A stretch of 64,000 nucleotides of DNA, taken from Psococerastis gibbosa (lineage: Eukaryota > Arthropoda > Insecta > Psocodea > Psocidae). The DNA is taken from positions 11,718,001 to 11,782,000 of the forward strand of contig OZ020489.1 in the NCBI GenBank assembly GCA_963971405.1. Reading direction: 5' to 3'. The notes under the pieces were generated by a model. That model was not told the origin of the DNA. It worked only from the letters and a program-made list of their open reading frames with translations, and did not search any database. How positions within the stretch are numbered: the stretch's first letter is position 1; every line of letters starts with the position of its first letter. The position numbers and the translations under genes were made by a program. Of this stretch, positions 1 to 10,787 are shown piece by piece.

Positions 1-50
1 TTCGTCGGTGTAATTGTAGCTAAAAAAAATTCATTCGACAAGAATAAGAA

Positions 51-62
51 AAATAGCTATTT
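51..62. other. Perfect 12-bp palindrome in the monomer (dyad 1)
   Basis: The bases aaatagctattt equal their own reverse complement. This is the first example, and the element recurs in most monomers at positions 51-62 of the repeat. Common departures keep the tagcta core or nearly so: ctacttac (D), ctatatac (H, N, S), ctacatac (K, U) and gatatttcc (F, Z). The core contains AGCT. A second AGCT lies at monomer position 18-21. Protein binding or cruciform formation is only inferred. Confidence 0.75.
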
Positions 63-810
63 ACTTATTTTTTTTTTTTAAAGGTCTTGAAATGATATGG
101 GTGTCTTAATTTTGCTTATTTTGGCTCACTGTATTGTTCTTAACATTGAGCAGTTGCTTCTGCGTGTTCAAAGGTGTAAATGTAGCTAAAAAAAATTCAT
201 TCGACAGGAATCAGAAAAATAGCTATTTACTTATTTTATTTTTTTAAAGGTCTTTAAATGACATAGGTGTCTTAATTTTGCTTATTTTGGCTCATTGTAT
301 TGTACCTAACATTAAGCAATTGCTCCTGCGTGTTCATCGGTGTAATTGTAGCTAAGAAAAATTCATTCGACAAGAATAAGAAAAATAGCTATTTACTTAT
401 TTTTTTTTTTAAAGGTCTTGAAATGATATGGGTGTCTTAATTTTGCTTATTTGTGCTCATTGTATTGTTCGTAACATTGAGCAGTTGCTTTTGCGTGTTC
501 AAAGGTGTAAATGTAGCTAAAAAAAATTCATTCGACAAGAATAAGAAAAATAGCTACTTACTTATTTTATTTTTTTAAAGGTCCTTAAAAGATATAGGTG
601 TCTTAATTTTGCTTATTTTGGCTCATTGTATTGTACTAAACATTGAGCAGTTGCTTCTGCGTGTTCATCGGTGTAAATGTAGCTCAAAAAATTCATTCGA
701 CAGGAATCAGAAAAATAGCTATTTACTTATTTTATTTTTTTTAAAGGTCTTGTTATGATATGGGAGTCTTTATTTTGCTTATTTTGGCTCACCGTATTGT
801 GCTTAAGATT

Positions 811-822
811 GAGCAATTGCTC
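811..822. other. Perfect 12-bp palindrome near the monomer end (dyad 2)
   Basis: The bases gagcaattgctc are self-complementary. This example is in monomer E. The same perfect form recurs in F, U, r7 and others. Types with aagcaattgctc keep a 10-bp palindrome. Types with gagcagttgctt, gaccaattgct or gagcaaatgctc have lost part of the symmetry. The centre lies at monomer position 153/154, about 97 bp from dyad 1. Any role as a binding site is inferred. Confidence 0.72.
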
Positions 823-2988
823 CTGCGAGTTCATAGGTGTAAATGTAGCTAAAAAAAATTCATTCGACAAGAATAAGAAAAATAGATATTTCCTTATTTT
901 ATTTTTTTTAAAGGTCTTGAAATGATATGGGTGTCTTAATTTTGCTTATTTTGCCTCATTGTATTGCACTAACATTGAGCAATTGCTCCTGCATGTTCAT
1001 CGGTGTAAATGTAGCTAAAAAAAATTCATTCGACAAGAATAAGAAAAATAGCTATTTACTTATTTTTTTTTTAAAGGTCTTGAAATGATATGGGTGTCTT
1101 AATTTTTCTTATTTTGGCTCAATGTATTGTACTTAACATTGACCAATTGCTTCTGCGTGTTCATCGGTGTAAATGTAGCTAAAAAAAATTCATTCGACAA
1201 GAATACCAAAAATAGCTATATACTTATTTTATTTTTTTTAAAGGTTTTGATATGATATGGGTGTCATAATTTTGCTTATTTCGGCTCATTGTATTGTACT
1301 TAACATTAAGCAATTGCTCCTGCGTGTTCATCGGTGTAATTGTAGCTAAAAAAAATTCATTCGACAAGAATAAGAAAAATAGCTATTTACTTATTTTTTT
1401 TTTTTAAAGGTCTTGAAATGATATGGGTGTCTTAATTTTGCTTATTTTGGCTCACTGTATTGTTCTTAACATTGAGCAGTTGCTTCTGCGTGTTCAAAGG
1501 TGTAAATGTAGCTAAAAAAAATTCATTCGACAGGAATCAGAAAAATAGCTATTTACTTATTTTATTTTTTTAAAGGTCTTTAAATGATATAGGTGTCTTA
1601 ATTTTGCTTATTTTGGCTCATTGTATTGTACCTAACATTAAGCAATTGCTCCTGCGTGTTCATCGGTGTAATTGTTGCTAAGAAAAATTCATTCGACAAG
1701 AATAAGAAAAATAGCTATTTACTTATTTTTTTTTTTAAAGGTCTTGAAATGATATGGGTGTCTTAATTTTGCTTATTTGTGCTCATTGTATTGTTCGTAA
1801 CATTGAGCAGTTGCTTTTGCGTGTTCAAAGGTGTAAATGTAGCTAAAAAAAATTCATTCGACAAGAATAAGAAAAATAGCTACTTACTTATTTTATTTTT
1901 TTAAAGGTCCTTAAAAGATATAGGTGTCTTAATTTTGCTTATTTTGGCTCATTGTATTGTACTAAACATTGAGCAGTTGCTTCTGCGTGTTCATCGGTGT
2001 AAATGTAGCTCAAAAAATTCATTCGACAGGAATCAGAAAAATAGCTATTTACTTATTTTATTTTTTTTAAAGGTCTTGTTATGATATGGGAGTCTTTATT
2101 TTGCTTATTTTGGCTCACCGTATTGTGCTTAAGATTGAGCAATTGCTCCTGCGAGTTCATAGGTGTAAATGTAGCTAAAAAAAATTCATTCGACAAGAAT
2201 AAGAAAAATAGATATTTCCTTATTTTATTTTTTTTAAAGGTCTTGAAATGATATGGGTGTCTTAATTTTGCTTATTTTGGCTCATTGTATTGTACTTAAC
2301 ATTAAGCTGTTGCTTCAACGTGTTCATCGGTGTAAATGTAGCTAAAAAAAATTCATTCGACAGGAATCAGAAAAATAGCTATTTACTTATTTTCTTTTTT
2401 TTAAGGTCTTAATAAGATATAGGTGTCTTAATTTTGCTTATGTTGGCTCACTGTATTGTACCTAACATTGAGTAAATGCTCCTGCGTGTTCATCCGTGTA
2501 AATGTAGCTACTAAAAATTCATTCGACAAGAATAAGAAAAATAGCTACATACTTATTTTATTTTTTTTAAAGGTCTTGAATAGATATGGGTGTCCTAGTT
2601 TTACTTATTTTGGCTCACTGTATTGTACCTTACATTTAGCAATTGCTCCAGCGTGTTCATCGGTGCAAATGTAGCTACATAAAATTTATTCGACAAGAAT
2701 AAGAAAAATAGCTATTTCATTATTTTCTTTTTTTTAAAGGTCTTTAAAAGATATAGGTGTCTTAATTTTGGTTATTTAGAATCACTGTATTGTACTTAAC
2801 ATTGACCAATTGCTCCTGCGTGTTCATCGGTGTAAGTGGAGCTAAAAAAAATTCATTCGACAGGAATCAGAAAAATAGCTATTTACTTATTTTATTTTTT
2901 TAAAGGTCTTTAAATGACATAGGTGTCTTAATTTTGCTTATTTTGGCTCATTGTATTGTACCTAACATTAAGCAATTGCTCCTGCGTG

Positions 2989-5975
2989 TTCATCGGTGTA
3001 ATTGTAGCTAAGAAAAATTCATTCGACAAGAATAAGAAAAATAGCTATTTACTTATTTTTTTTTTTAAAGGTCTTGAAATGATATGGGTGTCTTAATTTT
3101 GCTTATTTGTGCTCATTGTATTGTTCGTAACATTGAGCAGTTGCTTTTGCGTGTTCAAAGGTGTAAATGTAGCTAAAAAAAATTCATTCGACAAGAATAA
3201 GAAAAATAGCTACTTACTTATTTTATTTTTTTAAAGGTCCTTAAAAGATATAGGTGTCTTAATTTTGCTTATTTTGGCTCATTGTATTGTACTAAACATT
3301 GATCAATTGCTCCTGCGTGTTCATCGGTGTAAGTGGAGCTAAAAAAAATTCATTCGACAAGAATAAGAAAAATAGCTATATACTTATTTTATTTTTTTTA
3401 AAGGTCTTGAAATGATATGGGTGTCTTAATTTTGCTTATTTTGGCTCATTGTATTGTTCGTAACATTGAGCAGTTGCTTTTGCGTGTTCAAAGGTGTAAA
3501 TGTAGCTAAAAAAAATTCATTCGACAGGAATCAGAAAAATAGCTATTTACTTATTTTATTTTTTTAAAGGTCTTTAAAAGATATAGGTGTCTTAATTTTG
3601 CTTATTTTGGCTCATTGTATTGTACTTAACATTGAGCAGTTGCTTCTGCGTGTTCATCGGTGTAAATGTAGCTAAAAAAAATTCATTCGACAGGAATCAG
3701 AAAAATAGCTATTTACTTATTTTATTTTTTTTAATGGTCTTGATATGATATGGGAGTCTTTATTTTGCTTATTTTGGCTCACCGTATTGTGCTTAAGATT
3801 GAGCAATTGCTCCTGCGAGTTCATAGGTGTAAATGTAGCTAAAAAAAATTCATTCGACAAGAATAAGAAAAATAGATATTTCCTTATTTTATTTTTTTTA
3901 AAGGTCTTGAAATGATATGGGTGTCTTAATTTTGCTTATTATGCCTCATTGTATTGCACTAACATTGAGCAATTGCTCCTGCATGTTCATCGGTGTAAAT
4001 GTAGCTAAAAAAAATTCATTCGATAAGAATAAGAAAAATAGCTATTTACTTATTTTATTTTTTTAAAGGTCTTTAAAAGATATAGGTGTCCTAATTTTGC
4101 TAATTTTGGCTCATTGTAATGTACCTAACATTGAGCAAATGCTCCTGCGTGTTCATCCGTGTAAATGTAGCTACTAAAAATTCATTCGACAAGAATAAGA
4201 AAAATAGCTATTTAGTTATTTTCTTTTTTTAAGGTCTTAATAAGATATAGGTGTCTTAATTTTGCTTATGTTGGCTCATTGTATTGTACCTAACATTGAG
4301 TAAATGCTCCTGCGTGTTCATCCGTGTAAATGTAGCTACTAAAAATTCATTCGACAAGAATAAGAAAAATAGCTATATACTTATTTTATTTTTTTTAAAG
4401 GTTTTGATATGATATGGGTGTCATAATTTTGCTTATTTCGGCTCATTGTATTGTACATAACATTGAGCAATTGCTCCCGCGTGTTCATCGGTGTAATTGT
4501 AGCTAAAAAAAATTCATTCGACAAGAATAACAAAAATAGCTATTTACTTATTTTTTTTTTAAAGGTCTTGAAATGATATGGGTGTCTTAATTTTTCTTAT
4601 TTTGGCTCAATGTATTGTACTTAACATTGACCAATTGCTCCTGCGTGTTCATCGGTGTAATTGTAGCTAAGAAAAATTCATTCGACAAGAATAAGAAAAA
4701 TAGCTATTTACTTATTTTTTTTTTTAAAGGTCTTGAAATGATATGGGTGTCTTAATTTTGCTTATTTGTGCTCATTGTATTGTTCGTAACATTGAGCAGT
4801 TGCTTTTGCGTGTTCAAAGGTGTAAATGTAGCTAAAAAAAATTCATTCGACAAGAATAAGAAAAATAGCTACTTACTTATTTTATTTTTTTAAAGGTCCT
4901 TAAAAGATATAGGTGTCTTAATTTTGCTTATTTTGGCTCATTGTATTGTACTAAACATTGATCAATTGCTCCTGCGTGTTCATCGGTGTAAGTGGAGCTA
5001 AAAAAAATTCATTCGACAAGAATAAGAAAAATAGCTATATACTTATTTTATTTTTTTTAAAGGTCTTGAAATGATATGGGTGTCTTAATTTTGCTTATTT
5101 TGGCTCATTGTATTGTTCGTAACATTGAGCAGTTGCTTTTGCGTGTTCAAAGGTGTAAATGTAGCTAAAAAAAATTCATTCGACAGGAATCAGAAAAATA
5201 GCTATTTACTTATTTTATTTTTTTAAAGGTCTTTAAAAGATATAGGTGTCTTAATTTTGCTTATTTTGGCTCATTGTATTGTACTTAACATTGAGCAGTT
5301 GCTTCTGCGTGTTCATCGGTGTAAATGTAGCTAAAAAAAATTCATTCGACAGGAATCAGAAAAATAGCTATTTATTTATTTTATTTTTTTTAATGGTCTT
5401 GATATGATATGGGAGTCTTTATTTTGCTTATTTTGGCTCACCGTATTGTGCTTAAGATTGAGCAATTGCTCCTGCGAGTTCATAGGTGTAAATGTAGCTA
5501 AAAAAAATTCATTCGACAAGAATAAGAAAAATAGATATTTCCTTATTTTATTTTTTTTAAAGGTCTTGAAATGATATGGGTGTCTTAATTTTGCTTATTA
5601 TGCCTCATTGTATTGCACTAACATTGAGCAATTGCTCCTGCATGTTCATCGGTGTAAATGTAGCTAAAAAAAATTCATTCGATAAGAATAAGAAAAATAG
5701 CTATTTACTTATTTTATTTTTTTAAAGGTCTTTAAAAGATATAGGTGTCCTAATTTTGCTAATTTTGGCTCATTGTAATGTACCTAACATTGAGCAAATG
5801 CTCCTGCGTGTTCATCCGTGTAAATGTAGCTACTAAAAATTCATTCGACAAGAATAAGAAAAATAGCTATTTAGTTATTTTCTTTTTTTAAGGTCTTAAT
5901 AAGATATAGGTGTCTTAATTTTGCTTATGTTGGCTCATTGTATTGTACCTAACATTGAGTAAATGCTCCTGCGTG
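2989..5975 (+). repeat. Ten-monomer partial duplication inside Y1 (period 1,659 bp)
   Basis: C D' N O P F'' Q R runs from 2989 to 4316 and again from 4648 to 5975, offset 1,659 bp. After the first pass come S and a hybrid T (4484-4647), whose end switches into the monomer before C. After the second pass comes U. The copies are almost identical. One visible difference is tttatttatt near 5372, where the first copy has tttacttatt. The two passes leave the series differently after R (S versus U), so recombination between unlike arrays is more likely than a plain tandem duplication. Confidence 0.82.
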
Positions 5976-6471
5976 TTCATCCGTGTAAATGTAGCTACTA
6001 AAAATTCATTCGACAAGAATAAGAAAAATAGCTACATACTTATTTCATTTTTTTAAAGGTCTTGATATGATATGGGTGTCTTAATTTTGCTCGTTTTGGC
6101 TCATTAAATTGTACTTAACATCGAGCAATTGCTCCTGCGTGTTCATCGGTGTAAATGTAGCTAAAAAAATTCACTCGACAAGAATAAGAAAAATAGCTAT
6201 TTACTTATTTTATTTTTTTTAAAGGTCTTGAATTGATATGGGTGTCCTAGTTTTGCTTATTATGGCTCACTGTATTGTACCTTACATTTAGCAATTGCTC
6301 CAGCGTGTTCATCGGTGTAAATGTAGCTACATAAAATTTATTCAACAAGAATAACAAAAATAGCTATTTACTTATTTTTTTTTTAAAGGTCTTGAAATGA
6401 TATGGGTGTCTTAATTTTTCTTATTTTGGCTCAATGTATTGTACTTAACATTGACCAATTGCTTCTGCGTG

Positions 6472-6805
6472 TTCATCGGTGTAAGTGGAGCTAAAAAAAA
6501 TTCATTCGACAAGAATAAGAAAAATAGCTATATACTTATTTTATTTTTTTTAAAGGTTTTGATATGATATGGGTGTCATAATTTTGCTTATTTCGGCTCA
6601 TTGTATTGTACATAACATTGAGCAATTGCTCCCGCGTGTTCATCGGTGTAATTGTAGCTAAAAAAAATTCATTCGACAAGAATAAGAAAAATAGCTATAT
6701 ACTTATTTTATTTTTTTTAAAGGTTTTGATATGATATGGGTGTCATAATTTTGCTTATTTCGGCTCATTGTATTGTACATAACATTGAGCAATTGCTCCC
6801 GCGTG
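6472..6805 (+). repeat. Tandem pair of S-type monomers
   Basis: Two neighbouring monomers, starting at 6472 and 6639, both have ctatatac, ggttttgatatg, gtacataac and the ctcccgcg ending. The first opens with gtaagtggagct and the second with gtaattgtagct. The same doublet occurs near 21909-22242 in Y3, also just after a W/T hybrid monomer. The Y1 and Y3 ends therefore share one ancestor. Confidence 0.8.
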
Positions 6806-7965
6806 TTCATCGGTGTAATTGTAGCTAAAAAAAATTCATTCGACAAGAATAACAAAAATAGCTATTTACTTATTTTTTTTTTAAAGGTCTTGAAATGATA
6901 TGGGTGTCTTAATTTTTCTTATTTTGGCTCAATGTATTGTACTTAACATTGACCAATTGCTTCTGCGTGTTCATCGGTGTAAATGTAGCTAAAAAAAATT
7001 CATTCGACAAGAATACCAAAAATAGCTATATACTTATTTTATTTTTTTTAAAGGTTTTGATATGATATGGGTGTCATAATTTTGCTTACTTCGGCTCATT
7101 GTATTGTACTTAACATTAAGCAATTGCTCCTGCGTGTTCATCGGTGTAATTGTAGCTAAAAAAAATTCATTCGACAAGAATAAGAAAAATAGCTATTTAC
7201 TTATTTTTTTTTTTTAAAGGTCTTGAAATGATATGGGTGTCTTAATTTTGCTTATTTTGGCTCATTGCATTGTTCTTAACATTGAGCAGTTGCTTCTGCG
7301 TGTTCAAAGGTGTAAATGTAGCTAAAAAAATTCATTCGACAGGAATCAGAAAAATAGCTATTTACTTATTTTATTTTTTTAAAGGTCTTTAAAAGATATA
7401 GGTGTCTTAATTTTGCTTATTTTGGCTCAATGTATTGTACCTAACATTAAGCAATTGCTCCTGCGTGTTCATCGGTGTAAGTGGAGCTAAAAAAAATTCA
7501 TTCGACAAGAATAAGAAAAATAGATATTTCCTTATTTTATTTTTTTTAAAGGTCTTGAAATGATATGGGTGTCTTAATTTTGCTTATTTCGGCTCATTGT
7601 ATTGTACATAACATTGAGCAATTGCACCTGCGTGTTCATCGGTGTAATTGTAGCTAAAAAAAATTCATTCGACAAGAATAAGAAAAATAGCTATTTACTT
7701 ATTTTTTTTTTAAAGGTCTTGAAATGATATGGGTGTCTTAATTTTTCTTATTTTGGCTCAATGTATTGTACTTAACATTGACCAATTGCTTCTGCGTGTT
7801 CATCGGTGTAAATGTAGCTAAAAAAAATTCATTCGACAAGAATACCAAAAATAGCTATATACTTATTTTATTTTTTTTAAAGGTTTTGATATGATATGGG
7901 TGTCATAATTTTGCTTATTTCGGCTCATTGTATTGTACTTAACATTAAGCAATTGCTCCTGCGTG

Positions 7966-10787
7966 TTCGTCGGTGTAATTGTAGCTAAAAAAAATTCATT
8001 CGACAAGAATAAGAAAAATAGCTATTTACTTATTTTTTTTTTTTAAAGGTCTTGAAATGATATGGGTGTCTTAATTTTGCTTATTTTGGCTCACTGTATT
8101 GTTCTTAACATTGAGCAGTTGCTTCTGCGTGTTCAAAGGTGTAAATGTAGCTAAAAAAAATTCATTCGACAGGAATCAGAAAAATAGCTATTTACTTATT
8201 TTATTTTTTTAAAGGTCTTTAAATGACATAGGTGTCTTAATTTTGCTTATTTTGGCTCATTGTATTGTACCTAACATTAAGCAATTGCTCCTGCGTGTTC
8301 ATCGGTGTAATTGTAGCTAAGAAAAATTCATTCGACAAGAATAAGAAAAATAGCTATTTACTTATTTTTTTTTTTAAAGGTCTTGAAATGATATGGGTGT
8401 CTTAATTTTGCTTATTTGTGCTCATTGTATTGTTCGTAACATTGAGCAGTTGCTTTTGCGTGTTCAAAGGTGTAAATGTAGCTAAAAAAAATTCATTCGA
8501 CAAGAATAAGAAAAATAGCTACTTACTTATTTTATTTTTTTAAAGGTCCTTAAAAGATATAGGTGTCTTAATTTTGCTTATTTTGGCTCATTGTATTGTA
8601 CTAAACATTGAGCAGTTGCTTCTGCGTGTTCATCGGTGTAAATGTAGCTCAAAAAATTCATTCGACAGGAATCAGAAAAATAGCTATTTACTTATTTTAT
8701 TTTTTTTAAAGGTCTTGTTATGATATGGGAGTCTTTATTTTGCTTATTTTGGCTCACCGTATTGTGCTTAAGATTGAGCAATTGCTCCTGCGAGTTCATA
8801 GGTGTAAATGTAGCTAAAAAAAATTCATTCGACAAGAATAAGAAAAATAGATATTTCCTTATTTTATTTTTTTTAAAGGTCTTGAAATGATATGGGTGTC
8901 TTAATTTTGCTTATTTTGCCTCATTGTATTGCACTAACATTGAGCAATTGCTCCTGCATGTTCATCGGTGTAAATGTAGCTAAAAAAAATTCATTCGACA
9001 AGAATAAGAAAAATAGCTATTTACTTATTTTTTTTTTAAAGGTCTTGAAATGATATGGGTGTCTTAATTTTTCTTATTTTGGCTCAATGTATTGTACTTA
9101 ACATTGACCAATTGCTTCTGCGTGTTCATCGGTGTAAATGTAGCTAAAAAAAATTCATTCGACAAGAATACCAAAAATAGCTATATACTTATTTTATTTT
9201 TTTTAAAGGTTTTGATATGATATGGGTGTCATAATTTTGCTTATTTCGGCTCATTGTATTGTACTTAACATTAAGCAATTGCTCCTGCGTGTTCATCGGT
9301 GTAATTGTAGCTAAAAAAAATTCATTCGACAAGAATAAGAAAAATAGCTATTTACTTATTTTTTTTTTTTAAAGGTCTTGAAATGATATGGGTGTCTTAA
9401 TTTTGCTTATTTTGGCTCACTGTATTGTTCTTAACATTGAGCAGTTGCTTCTGCGTGTTCAAAGGTGTAAATGTAGCTAAAAAAAATTCATTCGACAGGA
9501 ATCAGAAAAATAGCTATTTACTTATTTTATTTTTTTAAAGGTCTTTAAATGATATAGGTGTCTTAATTTTGCTTATTTTGGCTCATTGTATTGTACCTAA
9601 CATTAAGCAATTGCTCCTGCGTGTTCATCGGTGTAATTGTTGCTAAGAAAAATTCATTCGACAAGAATAAGAAAAATAGCTATTTACTTATTTTTTTTTT
9701 TAAAGGTCTTGAAATGATATGGGTGTCTTAATTTTGCTTATTTGTGCTCATTGTATTGTTCGTAACATTGAGCAGTTGCTTTTGCGTGTTCAAAGGTGTA
9801 AATGTAGCTAAAAAAAATTCATTCGACAAGAATAAGAAAAATAGCTACTTACTTATTTTATTTTTTTAAAGGTCCTTAAAAGATATAGGTGTCTTAATTT
9901 TGCTTATTTTGGCTCATTGTATTGTACTAAACATTGAGCAGTTGCTTCTGCGTGTTCATCGGTGTAAATGTAGCTCAAAAAATTCATTCGACAGGAATCA
10001 GAAAAATAGCTATTTACTTATTTTATTTTTTTTAAAGGTCTTGTTATGATATGGGAGTCTTTATTTTGCTTATTTTGGCTCACCGTATTGTGCTTAAGAT
10101 TGAGCAATTGCTCCTGCGAGTTCATAGGTGTAAATGTAGCTAAAAAAAATTCATTCGACAAGAATAAGAAAAATAGATATTTCCTTATTTTATTTTTTTT
10201 AAAGGTCTTGAAATGATATGGGTGTCTTAATTTTGCTTATTTTGGCTCATTGTATTGTACTTAACATTAAGCTGTTGCTTCAACGTGTTCATCGGTGTAA
10301 ATGTAGCTAAAAAAAATTCATTCGACAGGAATCAGAAAAATAGCTATTTACTTATTTTCTTTTTTTTAAGGTCTTAATAAGATATAGGTGTCTTAATTTT
10401 GCTTATGTTGGCTCACTGTATTGTACCTAACATTGAGTAAATGCTCCTGCGTGTTCATCCGTGTAAATGTAGCTACTAAAAATTCATTCGACAAGAATAA
10501 GAAAAATAGCTACATACTTATTTTATTTTTTTTAAAGGTCTTGAATAGATATGGGTGTCCTAGTTTTACTTATTTTGGCTCACTGTATTGTACCTTACAT
10601 TTAGCAATTGCTCCAGCGTGTTCATCGGTGCAAATGTAGCTACATAAAATTTATTCGACAAGAATAAGAAAAATAGCTATTTCATTATTTTCTTTTTTTT
10701 AAAGGTCTTTAAAAGATATAGGTGTCTTAATTTTGGTTATTTAGAATCACTGTATTGTACTTAACATTGACCAATTGCTCCTGCGTG
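7966..10787 (+). repeat. Block X, copy 2 (17 monomers)
   Basis: The order is the same as copy 1, offset 7,965 bp. It shares two private variants with copy 1 that I did not see in copies 3-6: the ttcgtcgg start, and ttagaatcac in monomer L (2776-2785 and 10741-10750; other copies read ttaggctcac). It is therefore the closest relative of copy 1. Confidence 0.92.

Larger units (their letters stand above)
1..1326 (+). repeat. Eight-monomer sub-unit ABCDEFGH inside block X
   Basis: Eight distinct monomers run from 1 to 1326. At 1327 the A type begins again and A-F recur in order, with small changes: B' has gatatagg where B has gacatagg, C' has attgttgct, and F' ends in aagctgttgcttcaacg. Block X is thus an 8-mer followed by a partial second pass that leaves the series at F' and enters J K L. 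The same inner structure is present in all six X copies, so the partial duplication is older than their amplification. Confidence 0.88.
1..2822 (+). repeat. Block X, copy 1 (17 monomers)
   Basis: The monomer order is A B C D E F G H, A B' C' D E F', J K L. Starts are 1, 167, 333, 498, 664, 830, 996, 1160, 1327, 1493, 1659, 1824, 1990, 2156, 2323, 2489 and 2656. Diagnostic bases: B has ttcaaagg with gacatagg; C has gctaagaaaaa and ttgtgctc; D has ggtccttaaaag; E has gctcaaaaaattc and ttgttatg; F has ataggtg with gatatttcc; G has ttaatttttc; H has aataccaaaa; J ends gagtaaatg; K has ttgaatagat; L has gctacataaaattt. This copy starts ttcgtcgg, as copy 2 does, whereas copies 3-6 start ttcatcgg. 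Confidence 0.93.
2823..7965 (+). repeat. Block Y, copy 1 (31 monomers)
   Basis: The order is M C D' N O P F'' Q R S T, then C D' N O P F'' Q R, then U V W/T S S T H' A' B'' Z G H. Diagnostics: M starts gtaagtggagct with aggaatcag; D' ends gatcaattg; N has gtaagtgg with ctatatac; P has ttaatggtcttg; Q has ttgctaattttgg and ttgtaatgtacc; R has ctatttagttat; S has ggttttgatatg and ends ctcccgcg; T has aataacaaa; U has ttgctcg and cattaaattg; V has attcactcgac. Two joined partial passes of the same series explain its length. Confidence 0.88.

Noticed and set aside
2456-2674. Open reading frame of 72 codons, repeated identically at 10421, 16730, 25858, 30007 and 36482
   Set aside because: It is monomers J-K-L read in one frame. 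Copies are identical only because the DNA repeat is identical. It is short, has no recognisable domain, and its composition follows the A and T tracts.
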